64,000 nucleotides of DNA from Triglochin maritima (lineage: Eukaryota > Streptophyta > Magnoliopsida > Alismatales > Juncaginaceae): NCBI GenBank assembly GCA_963682175.1, contig OY821784.1, positions 23,293,621-23,357,620 on the forward strand. The letters are read 5' to 3'. Each line of letters opens with the position of its first letter. Positions within the stretch are counted from its first letter, which is position 1. Positions 20,668-31,335 of this stretch are shown here, in pieces. The notes beneath the pieces are model-generated. The model was not told the DNA's origin, searched no databases, and worked only from the letters and a program-made list of their open reading frames with translations. A program made the translations under genes and the position numbers.

Positions 20668-21995
20668 GTATGCCAAATCTTCAATATAACTCACTTGTGC
20701 CTTGTGAGTGTTGGGGATCGACGTTGGTGTCGAATTCCTCGTCGGAATTCAACCAATTCAGAGGTTGAAGACGACGATCGGTCGACCGGTGCCTGTGGGT
20801 AGTCGACCGATCCTATTATTATATTGATGTTTACCCGCAAACGGTCGAACGATGTCGTTAGACGGTCGACCATTATGCCAGATTTGTGCGGGAAAAAGGG
20901 GGATATGCTGTTATCGGTCGAACGGGACCACTTAGCCGGTCGACCGAATAACAATGAGAATGGGTCGGTTGGGGATTTTGACTTATTAAACGGTCGAACG
21001 TCCTTAACCTTGTTCGACCGATCCATTTGATGCTTAGTCGGTTGGGAGCTTTGACCATCAAAACGGTCGACCGCTCTTTAACTCTCGGTCGACCGACTGA
21101 GCATTTAATTAAGCGGTAGAGTGCTTGTGTCGATTCGGTCGAACTGTATTTCAGTTCCGGTCGACCGAACGAGACTTGGGCAAAATATTGAAATCCCTGT
21201 TATCGGTCGAACGACCCCTTGGTTCGACCGGTCGGATATATATATTATATAAAATTGTATAGCGTAGACCTTCCAAACGGTCGACCGCTAGATGACTTTT
21301 GTTCGACCGATTGGTCGGTAATTCGGTTGGCGTGGTTCGACCGGTAGATTTGTTTGTACAGTACTGTGTACTGTGTGGGGGACCGGTCGACCGGTGTGCT
21401 TGTAGCGGTCGACCGATCTGCCGCAGGTTGGTGGATTTATCCACACGCGATCCGTCGATGTCAGGTCGACTACCGGCTCCGAGGCGACGGTTGATTACCG
21501 GCTTTGAGAGCTACGGATTTCACCTTCGACGAAGGCGTATTATTGTTGTACTTTTTCCTCTCTTACCGAGCGGGGTGTGAGGGATGTGTACCGTAAACCT
21601 TGGGCAGTTTGCGAGGGTTTAGCGGTAGGCCGAGGATGTTCCGGCAGGGTGCGCGCTAGGCGACTCTTGGGGGAGCAGTGGCTGTCGTCTGACCCGAGTT
21701 GTGTATTCGGCGGGCTGACTCGCTCCTTGGGTGCGGCGTGTACCGGGGGTTCCTTCCTGCACTTTTTTGGGAGCAGTGGTGTCGACTGACCCTTGTGAGG
21801 CAGCGATGGACTGACTTGACCCTAGTGGCAGGAGTGGTTCAGTGCCGCGGAGGCGGTGAGGGCATTATTGTGGGCCCGAGGCGGATGATCATGTGCATAG
21901 CATTGCATTGTCTTTAATTCCTTTTTGTATTTTAGGAGGTTTGGTATACGGGGTTCCTACAGGGAACTCAGGCATGTTTGTTGTTTGCATTTCAG
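20668..21995 (+). other. Putative spliced-out segment of the LTR G leader
   Basis: Bounded by AAAAAG|GTATGCC and GCATTTCAG|GTAGCG, good matches to plant splice sites. Matching sites occur in LTR F (15433-14367, minus), D (39580-41455) and H (9044-10358), and the acceptor also in I, J and E. The segment holds the palindrome array and the hairpin. No transcript evidence is available here. Confidence 0.4.
20779..21413. repeat. Array of paired CGGTCGACCG palindromes in LTR G
   Basis: TCGA cores (first base) lie at 20782/20803, 20845/20866, 20918/20940, 20994/21014, 21067/21089, 21139/21161, 21207/21224, 21281/21303, 21337 and 21387/21409. Within a pair the spacing is mostly 20-22 bases (one pair 17); pair starts recur at 63-76 bases. 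The sites are the 10-base palindrome or one-base variants such as CGGTCGAACG and GTTCGACCG. The DNA between sites is poorly conserved. Confidence 0.9.
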
Positions 21996-22257
21996 GTAGC
22001 GAGCAGGGTTAGAGTTTGAGGTGGTGACCGAGGACGGTGCCCCCGAGATCAGATCCTGTAGTTGTCAGTCTCTTCCTTTTGAGGTGATTACATATTGTAT
22101 AGCTTTTGTCGTAATCACAGTCAGTTTGTATATTTGACTTCCATGTGGATCATATTTATATTATATATGTTGGTTTATTTCCCGTGACGTGCCCAGTGTT
22201 GACCGTTGACGGTCTTTATTATTGTTTAAATTTTCCGCTGTTTTCGGGTACGTTACA

Positions 22258-23017
22258 GTGAGTTCCCAAATTTCAATGATACTGGTATTTTGCCAAAGAA
22301 CCGGTTGCACTCTAAGAAAAAAGTTGGAGTCATTGGAAACTTCAGTTGATAGAAACACTAGTTCATCGACATTTGGCAAGAAATAGCTTTTGCACATCTT
22401 GTATTGAATATTTGGGACCAATACAGAATTAGAAAAGAAAGTACATGGCAGCAAACATGTAAAATACCAATTAATATATGCAAAAGCACAACCTGATAGT
22501 AAATATGAAACTTCATTAAACCTCAGATTTCAACAACCATTTCCTTGATTACCGGGAAAACAGATATTACATCCATAAGGATTCACAATAATTGCATGAA
22601 AAGTTTCTCTTCTAATCAAGTTGTGACAAACATTTCTCAGGCACATATCAACTACAACCACAACACACCGAAGCAACTTAAAAAGAACAAAGGAATGTAT
22701 CTATAGGGTATAGATGCGATAAGAAGAATAGAAAGAAGGTCATGATAACACAACTGCAAAATATAATAGATATTGATAGTATTGAGATGGAAATAATTGA
22801 TCTGAAACACACTTTCACAAATACGCTCCCCAGAAACAAAGCACAGGTTATCCCTCTACGCAATGTAATTTGACAAAAAATAACTTTTCACCATACAAAC
22901 ATTTGTGCCTCGCAAAAGAACAATAACAACATTTGTAGCTTGAAATATTGACATGCTCGTAGTACACTGATTATGAACACACCACTCGAACGCATAAACT
23001 TTGAAGAATATTTAATC
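22258..23017. other. Region 3' of the ZIP gene with an unassigned frame
   Basis: Lies between solo LTR G and the ZIP stop codon and probably includes the ZIP 3' UTR. A minus-strand open frame (22454-22260) continues in register across the solo LTR insertion for about 14 codons to a stop. It resembles no family I know and may be chance. Confidence 0.4.
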
Positions 23018-26000
23018 TTAAGCCCAAATTGCCATAACAGCCATCAGACCACCTCCCATGAACGTTGAAAGATAGGCCCAAGCTTGAAGTTTCCCATTGG
23101 ATTGTAGCTTTGGCCCCATGAATTCTTTAGCTAGAAGATCAACCAAGGCCATGCAGATAAGAAGTCCAGCAGATGCTGAATTTAGCAGTCCCAAGACGAG
23201 AAGGCTTGTCGGGCTGGTGTCACTGTAGAGTTTTGACAAACTTAGGCCGACGATGATGCCCAATGGGGTTGTAATGGAGTAGAAGAAGATCATTGTTGCA
23301 TTAATTTTTGTTCCATACTTTGCCTGTGTGAAAAGTTTCAAAGATTATCAAAATGACTTTTGCATTAGCACACGTCCTTTGTGCTTAAACTGGCTTAGCC
23401 TTCGGTATTCTATGCCATATACTAGAATTCATATTGCGCTTATAAAAACAGTTGGGAGTTTTATTACTGTTTAAACCACTATCTTTATCCCTACGTTTGT
23501 TATTGTTATAAGGGTAACTTTGCTCTAAATAATAATTAATGTGAGACATACTCACAATGAACGTATGTCACCTTTACAATATGGTAGCCGTAAGATTGAA
23601 GGGACTATATAGCTTTCATATACCGGGAGAGGTAAGAATATGTAACATTACAATTGACCAGTTCTTATTTCGTCAAATTAATTAACTAATTTTCAAATGA
23701 AATCGGGAGTTACGGTTCACAGAAGGCAAATAAATTAGACGACATTTTGAAGGACGTTTTGTACTTGTATGTTTCTGGATGCTAAGGTGTCCAATGGAAC
23801 TTTTAATACACACGTATTTTTTAGTTACCGTTACCATATACCTGAAGAATACAGCCTCCAAGACCAATTCCCTCAAACAATTGATGGAAACAGAGTGCCA
23901 CAATTAATGGCCTTATTGTGCAGACATTACGAGAGGCCCCCATTGATAAGCCGATCACCACTGAATGTATGACAATCCCCAATTCCAACACCTGCGTGCA
24001 TGGAAAATCATTTCTTTGAGTCGTGGCTCAACAAGACACATTTTCTTTGACGGATATTTCGATTAGCAATGTGGTCAACTAAGTTTTAGAACGTAGTTAA
24101 TCAGTATATAACCTTCAAGGTTTGGAAAACATGGGCGTATAACCTATACAAGCACCATACAGATACAGATTATCTCGGAAAAATATGTATCTATTTTTAA
24201 AGATATCATTTTTTCATAACATTTGTCTATCTGTGCTCAGATCCAACATGCAACTCCAGGACACTCTAGGGTACTAATCGGGTTGCGCAAATTAGTATTT
24301 CTAAGCCTTATATTCAAATCCGTACTCGAGCCATTCAATAATAATGTTCTTGGATCGTTACCTATATTCAACCCATTTATAATCGTGTATACATAACATA
24401 ACATAACATGTTTATACTGAATTACTAAACATTCCAATTGTGTAGTACACGCTATGTTTTAAACATTTATACATTTAGTACCTGTTTTGGGAGCAAGATT
24501 ACCTATTTAGTATACTTATAGTACGTATATACTAAACGAGTAAAAAAACTTCTACTTGTTTAATATACGAAAATTACCTTTTTATTACAGAATTAAAACA
24601 ATAAAAATGGAAAGTCTATTAGTATAAAAAAAGGAACTCAGTCTAGTCGCTATTTTTTGTCAATATTGTATCATCAATTTTATTGGCATCAATAATTAAT
24701 TAAATTAGTATCTTTACTTCATTGATCCATGTATTTTCACTTGATTTTATTGTTTTACCAAATGAAGCAAAAATAATAATTATTTCAAAATATTCGTTAA
24801 CCCTATCTTTCGTTTTTTAAATCACTTTAATAAAGTTTACAATTCCAAATTAATGATTGCTGTTTTTGTCTACTATGTAATCATCAAAATCTAATAAAAG
24901 TCCTACTTGTCAAATAAATGTTACTAATCTGATCAACAGAAATCATCTAAACTTGGAAAAAAGTTGGGATCGCACTATGTTGGAGTTGCACCGAAACATT
25001 TTCCAAATATCAAAATGTACCTAAGTTATATAAAAATCCTTCCGAAGTTCGTGACGGAACTTGACTTTTTATGGGCGAACCTTTTTTATGGGTCACTTGA
25101 TTCTGGAAGCAAAATGAGGTTTGTGCCAATATGCGATTTTGAAACTTTATATGGGTATTTTAGAAAAACTATTTTGAGATTGTAAAATTTAATATTATTT
25201 TAGTATTACACTAAACATCATCTGACACGTGGATAACGAGGCCAGCGAATGATTAACAGGATGGCCGTATAACAAATTTGGACGCGGAGCATGGCCATAG
25301 ACCAATTTCAGAATTTTACATGGGTACCCAAGGAAAAACCGAAAGTAATAATCATTTAGAATTTAGTCAAACATTGCTGGAGGAAAAAATAAGAATCTAA
25401 AAATATGCATAACTGATGGGTTTAGTGTCTCCCACTGAAATGCTAAGGGTTTGTTTATCTGGTAATGCAAGCAAATTGTATATGGTACGTACCAAAGCGT
25501 GTTGATCGATCTACGAGAGCCTCTTCAAATTCCATAATGGTCACTCATAGGCACATAAAATAATTTTGAGCACATAAAGAGGGTGTACAATCTCACATTG
25601 CTCAAAATGAAAAAGTCCGATACTATATGATAGAGTTACAGCCACTAACTCTAACTACGGTTGAAGTTTTGAACATGTCATCGTTGACCAAGCAAATTTC
25701 ATAATATACAGGGAGTTGGGTACTAAAATGATGATCTTTATTACCATAACTTATCTCTTACGTGAATGATCAATTAGTTGAAGGAGATTATGTTTTGAAC
25801 TGCAGATTTTACATTATTTTTTTCAAAAAAAGATTAAGATTAAAAAGTAGGCCACGATCTTCTAACTATAAAATGTATTTTGAAAGCATTTAACATATTT
25901 CATTAACTCAAAACGCGCGTGAAACTCGCGATACTAGAGTTCAATTCATGATCCGAGCTAATCCAAGATCAAAACTATCTCCGTGGCTAATCGGAGTTTG

Positions 26001-26794
26001 TATCTAACATTTCTTTAATCTTTTTTGTTGAAAATAGAATTTCTTTGAATTGTAAACGACCATTTTTTTTTGTCAACGACCACAATTTTAAGAGGTCAAA
26101 TATTGCAGCTGCTGAGAAAAGCCAATTCAAAGGTGGAATTGGCATTCAGAAAAATGAACTATGATAGAAAGAAATAATCTCAAACCAGAGCAATGATCCG
26201 ATGGTGACAAACACCAGGATCTCCCTTGGTGGACTCCAGCATCTGTAAGCTCTCATTCCCTGAGTGAACAGTCTCAAAAGTCCCCGACGAAACCATGCCT
26301 TTCTTCCTTCTGCTGAGGATCGCATTGGCCAGTGAATCGATCATAAGGGTGACGACAGCAGCAAGCAGCGCGACCAACCCCGCAAGGGGAAACTTTTTCC
26401 AGGGCCCTTCGGGCAAGCATGGGGAGTCCAAAGCCAAGATGGCAGCTGGAAGGACATGCAAGAACGCAGTGCCGAGAATCACACCAGAAGCAAAAGTTTT
26501 GACTAGAACAAATAGGCTGCGGTCGGGTCGCATTGCTGGTAAGGATCCGCAAACCAAAGGCACGCAAACCCCGAACATGCTGCTTACGAAGATCACTGCG
26601 ATGGCCACAGCATTTAAAGCAAAAGCCTCGTCCTTGTTGTAGCAATTGCCGAGCTCAATCTCAGCTTCACAGCTACCAGAACTGTGATGAGCACCATGTG
26701 TATGGGCTCGATCAACGTTGAGGAGTAAGAAGAAAACGGTTGCGAGGAGAGAAAGAGAGGACAGGTGTGGCGCTGATTGACGTGCAGAAGCCAT
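23018..26794 (-). CDS. ZIP-family zinc/iron transporter, 3 exons, 354 aa
   Basis: The exons on the minus strand are 26794-26186 (203 codons), 23991-23842 (50 codons) and 23323-23018 (101 codons plus TAA), all in phase 0, with GT...AG introns of 2194 and 518 bp. The protein is a plasma-membrane or endomembrane divalent-metal importer of the plant IRT/ZIP family; 354 aa is the usual length. A signal peptide (about 1-30) is followed by His residues (HTHGAHH, 31-37), TM1 (about 60-82), TM2 (92-118), TM3 (135-160), TM4 with [10 protein letters not shown] (His212), TM5 with HQLFEG (His239, Glu243), then three more helices to the C-terminal AIWA. His212, His239 and Glu243 are the family's metal-site residues. 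The loop between TM3 and TM4 (161-198) has no HxHxH string, only a His pair (197-198), which is unusual. The start was chosen because the signal peptide begins there and a TATA box lies 60 bp upstream. No stops or frameshifts: probably functional. The exact substrate cannot be read from sequence. Confidence 0.95.
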
Positions 26795-26854
26795 TGTGGA
26801 GAATCTGTTTTGGTAATTTGATCATGTATCTAACTACTTTTGTGCATGAATCTC

Positions 26855-26865
26855 CATATATATAT
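26855..26865 (-). promoter_or_regulatory. TATA box of the ZIP gene
   Basis: An ATATATATA run about 60 bp upstream of the ATG, implying a short 5' leader of roughly 30 bases. It is the only TATA-like string in the first 150 bp. Confidence 0.6.
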
Positions 26866-26976
26866 GACTCTTTCGTGGTTGGACATAAAACACTGGAGGC
26901 GGTTGGTAGAATTGTTAGAATTTAATAAGCTTGAACCAGGGATCATATTCTAGTGTCATGTTATAATTGATTTAAG

Positions 26977-27054
26977 TTGGACATATGATACTTCACATTC
27001 GTCATATTTGAAGGTTACTAAATTGGACATATGATACTTCACATTCGTCATATT
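26977..27054. repeat. Tandem 32-bp repeat upstream of the ZIP gene
   Basis: Two identical 32-base copies at 26977-27008 and 27023-27054, each starting TTGGACATATGATACTTCAC, are separated by 14 bases. They lie about 185-260 bp upstream of the ATG. Neither a transposon end nor a known metal-response motif is obvious. Confidence 0.85.
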
Positions 27055-27335
27055 CGTTTACTGATGCGGTAAATGATAGAACTGGTCGAGATGGTGCGTC
27101 CCACGATCTCTCACTTTTTTTAGAATAAATTATTGTTTATTTAAATAATAATTTATTTTAAGAAATATTTTATAATTGTGCCTTCATTATTTACCTATTT
27201 CTTGTTATATATGCGATTGCACAACTTCAGGTTCGAAAACTCGAATATTCTTTCAGAACTAGCACTTCGTTAACATTCAAAAAGATAACATGTGGTTGTG
27301 AATTTTACAACGTTTTCCCTAAATAATATATTAAA

Positions 27336-28293
27336 CGTAACACCCCGAAACACAATGGAAAATTTAAAACACAATCATCACAAACATTAAGACCCCAAAA
27401 GCGCGGGAACATTACTCATAAAATAGTCAAAAGGTGCATTATATTACATCAGAGTTGTTAAAATGTATGACTACATTAGAGTCCGAGAATAACAAATACA
27501 AGTAGTCATACTACCTAAGAAAATACAGAAAGCGAATCTGATCCCAGAGTGCCTCGTCCTCGGTCACCACCCGCTAGAACCTACTACGGTCCTAAAACGC
27601 AAACATAATAACAATGCCTGAGTTTCCATAAGAAAATCTCGTATACCAAACTCACCTATATGCATGCTCAAGATACAGAAATGAACTTATCATACTAGTA
27701 TAACATGACAACATACAATGCAAACTGTAAACATCACCCTCCAACGGTCAATAAGGACATCTGTCCACCAATCCATCATCGCGTCACCCGTAAGGACCTA
27801 CCGTAGGCACATACGGTCTTCCGGAAAGTAAGCAACACATTCCACTTGCGGCTACACTAATCATAAGGTTCGGTGAGGCATGTCCGCGTCAGTAGTAACA
27901 GATCTGCACTCATGGTCAACACCACACCGGCCGAGTTGTTGCTCAGGTCGGTCCATCTCCCTTGGTTGTGCCACAACCAAGCTACCTGCAGGAATACATC
28001 GTCGGTCAGTACACCAGTTGGAACAACATCGATCGGGCCATCACGTCCGAAATAACATCGGATGACAGTCTTGTTGGAACAACATCGGTGAGGACAATCT
28101 CATCCGGAACAACATCGGACAGTGCCACATCGCCATCAAGGCCAGTCGAAGGTATCCGTCGGCCATAAGGTCGGCCAATCCACTCATCAAGACTGAAGTC
28201 CGCAGGGTCATCTCGCTCTGCAGAGCCATGCAACTTTGTGCATTGGGATCCGCGATCCTTCAGGTCTACTACTCTAGTATGAGTCAAGTAAAG
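27336..28293 (-). mobile_element. Chromovirus-type LTR fragment J
   Basis: On the minus strand it ends ...TTCGGGGTGTTACG (a decayed GTTACA) at 27336. It has the GGTGGTGACCGAGGACGAG block, an acceptor-like GTTTTAG|G (27592/27591), the hairpin motif (27614-27647) and a GGAACAACATCGG repeat in four copies (about 28018-28120). The palindrome-array and promoter parts are missing, and it meets another LTR fragment at 28294. Confidence 0.7.
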
Positions 28294-28710
28294 TGTAGGA
28301 TCGTTTTGGGTCGTTAATTATCTAATCAATTTAACGCTTTAATCTCTACTTGATCGAACAATCAAAGATGCAGTGGAATAAACAAACAACCAAGTAGAGA
28401 AAATGCAATGCAAACCACAAATAACTCAGGTATTTTTATAGAGGATCGACTCCGCGAGCTCCGCCTACGTCTTCACATCAATCTCGTTCCGGGCCGAGAT
28501 TAAGCCTTTACACCACAAGTCTCGCGAACAATCATCGCCAAGCTTGATTTCTTCCTCTCATAACCCGAGAGGGAACACGTCGGGCTTTCACTGAAATCCT
28601 TGCTTTGTGACATACAATTGTTGAGTGGGACAATCACTCTCTAACTTGAGCACACTTAGAGTATGATTGGAAAATATCTAAAGTGTGGAAAGTTTGGTTT
28701 GGAGAGTAGG
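28294..28710 (-). mobile_element. Probable copia-like LTR fragment
   Basis: On the minus strand it has a TATA-like TATAAAAATA (28440-28431) and ends in ...GATCCTACA at 28294. A GCGAGCTCC...CTACGTCTTC block typical of plant copia LTR R/U5 regions lies upstream of TATA on the plus reading. The start is not identifiable; the assignment rests on general resemblance only. Confidence 0.4.
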
Positions 28711-29743
28711 TGATTGACATCATATCATGCATATATTTGTGTCTTATATCATTTACTCTTAGCCTTAGCAATGCTACGTAACGAGATTTATGTTTAAGTT
28801 TCACGAATAAACAGGTTTGAGAAGAAGAGACTATAAAAGTTTAAAAGCAAGAAAAAAGACTGAATTGCAAGACTTATGGACTGAGATGCAAAAGAGAAGG
28901 ACCCGGATGTAAACCAAAAGAATCAATGAGCAAATCAAGAAGCTCCACACCATCATGAGGAGTATTTTGGTAATTAGATCTGGGCCCAAACATCCACAAC
29001 CAAATAGGGTTCATAACACATCAAGAGATCAAGCCAGAAACAAAGAACAAAAATCCAGACTCAATCCAAGACATATGGGCCGCCAATTGGCTGTCCCAGA
29101 CCGTCAATCGGCGGTCCAAATGTGCCTAAAATGTTCACGGTTTAGTCGGGTCGTTGGTTATGTTGTTTTATGTCCATTTATACTATGCTTTTAGTCTCAT
29201 ACCGGGGGATTGTCCCCGATTGCCTTTTTATGACTATAAATAGAACTCTTCATTCTCCTTTGTATTTACCCATTGCTTGGTGGCATTCTCTCTACTTGGA
29301 GTAAAGCCTTGGATCAAAAATTCAAGGTGGAGAAGACTTGTCATGCTCATATTAATCACCTAGGTTAGGGATTTGGATGATAGGTCTTGCCATGAGCTAC
29401 TTCTTATGCATAACAAACACTACCTACACTTGTGCTTAATGAATGCATTCATCACCACTTATTTCATGTGTACACACACTCCACCCCTTAGGAGTCTTCC
29501 ATTCCTGATTTCTAGATTCTTCTATTAGTCACTTAGTTTCATTTCTTCTCGCACTTTCATCTTGTTTGTTGCTTACTAGTGTAGCGTAGCATAGTTAGTC
29601 TAGTTAGTTTAATCAATCTCTTCTCCCCTTTGTTTCCCACTCACCTTCGAACTAACCAAAGTCGACACACCTCCCTGTGGATCGACCTGTATTTGCCACC
29701 AATTCAACGCGGCCATGCACTTGCGGTTATTATAATTGATTCA
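28711..29743 (+). mobile_element. 5' LTR of element K (family B)
   Basis: It starts TGATTGACATCATATCATGC and ends TGATTCA, followed after 10 bases by a primer-binding site. It contains degenerate copies of the family palindrome (29066-29110), a decayed USE-like site (29194-29204), TATAAATA (29235-29242) and the conserved 3' block with GTCGACACACC. At 1033 bp it is shorter than the other B LTRs: it has only one copy of the ~45-bp internal repeat (29370-29410). Confidence 0.85.
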
Positions 29744-29753
29744 ATCAAGTTTT

Positions 29754-29771
29754 TGGCGTCGTTGTCGGGGA
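29754..29771 (+). other. Primer-binding site of element K
   Basis: TGGCGTCGTTGTCGGGGA differs from the tRNA-Asp-type site of element A by two C-to-T changes, as expected for decay of methylated cytosines. Confidence 0.8.
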
Positions 29772-30880
29772 CGTGTTCTGTCTAGACTTTGGTTTGGATG
29801 ATTCGAGTGGTTTTAATTTTTGTTTGTAGTTGTACTTTATTTCAGGAGGCTCTAAAGATCAGGAGACATTACCAGGAGAAGTCGGGAGGGGAACGAGACC
29901 AAACTGACCGCCAGTCAGTGGTTTTGGACCGCCAATTGGCGGCCTGTTGAGCTCCAAATTCCCTCTTATTTTTTCTGGTTGTTTCTACATTCACTAGGTC
30001 ATCTAGGGGCACAATTTGGAATGTTTTGACTTGTCGTTTTCCCCCAGATTAACAATCAAGTCTCTTTTAAGACAACTTGGACCATAAAACTCAAAGCAAA
30101 AAATTAGATTGATTGACATCTACGTCATGTATCATTTGTAGACCTTGTACGCACTCGTCTTTCTTTTCTTTACATTCTTGTTGTTGATTGCTCGCGTGAG
30201 GTACGTGCACCCATTCTCTCATTCATGCACGGTTAAAGCATGCATTAGGTAGTAAGGTGCATCAGGACAAGAGTGAGGTGAGTGTTTGTTTGGAGAGTTA
30301 ATTGCTAGATTAAGACTCAAAACACTACTAAGGAGGGGTTGTCCCATACAAGATAAGGTGGGGGATTTCATCACCCTTTCCTTTGCCCTAAAAATCACTC
30401 TTAATCAAAGCCTTAATTCTAAAAGTAAGTAGACATTGGCCCTAAGGATTTCGGATGCACTAGGAGAGTGATCGAGTTGAAACCGTCATGACCTGATCGG
30501 CGTCACGTGCCTTGTCGATAGTAGGAGGTACTGGATCTCCGGATCTGGTATCACTTGCTGGGCATTGTGTTATTCATTGTAGGGAGGTGAGGCATGTCGA
30601 GACTAGTGATCAAAAAGTTAGGCGTCGTCTAGCCTAAGGACCTATAGCAATAAGGTGTTTGAGCCGTGCATGCTAGATTAGGCTTCTACCCTCTCCCACT
30701 ACCCATGCTAGCTTTAGGGATTATTCCATTCTCCTCTAAGTCATCTTCTTCTCACATACTTCTACGTTTTAGTCTCCTCCCCTTTACTCTCTTTGTTAGC
30801 ATTTTAGGGTCGAGTCGAGCACTTTTGTGAGTTTGACCTCGTGGTGGTGAGAGTGATCGACTCGAGAGTTCTTTAACGAG
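29772..30880 (+). other. Leader region of element K
   Basis: A non-coding leader between primer-binding site and gag. It includes a GGACCGCCAATTGGCGGCC palindrome copy (29927-29945) and a GGTGGGGGATTTCATCACCC block (30358-30377), shared with element A-right (63571) and, inverted, with 37406-37426. Confidence 0.7.
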
Positions 30881-31335
30881 ATGGATGGTTACATGGGCGA
30901 CCATCCATATCATTATTGGGACTAGGAAAATTCTCCCTGGTATTCCGGACCCATGCAACGTGGGGTGCCTCAGACAAACACCCTGTATGGTTGGGGCAAT
31001 CTTAATTGTGTGGCTGAACAATCTTCATATTGGGGTAATATGAGAGAGACACTGACTGCTAGACCACCATCTAGTTATGTCAGATCATATGTTGGTCATC
31101 AATCTGAGACAATAAAAGAACCTTTGGCCTCTTTCATGCATATGGTAGATGAAATGAGTGCGCCGATAGCTCCAGTTGTTGTACCGTGTGACTATTGTGG
31201 GTTGAGTGGTCATGTTTTCGGGGAATGTCCTTATGTTCCCCCAGAGCGTGAGTATGAGCAGACCTTTTCCAAAAATACTAAATGTGACCCTTACGCTTCC
31301 GTATACAACTCGAGAGGGATTGATTCATTGTGAGA
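30881..31335 (+). pseudogene. Athila-type Gag fragment, element K
   Basis: From an ATG at 30881, a frame with one early TAG (30926) runs to a TGA at 31331. It encodes a Gag-like stretch with one CCHC zinc knuckle (CDYCGLSGHVFGEC) and the C-terminal region rich in Tyr, Pro and Gln continues in shifted frames to about 31480. The large Gag core seen in elements B1 and C is not recognisable here, so this copy is internally shortened. No protease or polymerase is present before the CACTA element at 32052. Confidence 0.7.

Larger units (their letters stand above)
20339..22257 (+). mobile_element. Solo chromovirus LTR G with target-site duplication
   Basis: 1919 bp from TGTAATAACC to CGTTACA, flanked by perfect GTGAG direct repeats at 20334-20338 and 22258-22262. 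There is no internal sequence, so this is a solo LTR left by recombination between the two LTRs of an inserted element. It is the best copy for the shared LTR layout: TATATATAG at 20489-20497, donor-like AAAAAG|GTATGCC at 20667/20668, paired palindromes at 20779-21413, the hairpin at 21943-21975, and acceptor-like GCATTTCAG|G at 21995/21996. Confidence 0.93.

Noticed and set aside
20779..21413. Regularly spaced palindromes resembling a CRISPR array
   Set aside because: Repeats are only ~10 bases, come in pairs, vary, and lie inside a plant solo LTR with target-site duplications; no cas genes and a plant context.
24964..25185. 73-codon plus-strand frame inside ZIP intron 1
   Set aside because: AT-rich, no domain, opposite strand to the gene, no promoter signs.
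26274..26721. Frames of 60-123 codons on both strands over ZIP exon 1
   Set aside because: Shadows of the real exon, which alone shows a protein family and correct splice sites.
28711..29743. K LTR considered as an intact active LTR
   Set aside because: The primer-binding site and USE-like box are decayed and gag is broken, so it is an old copy.
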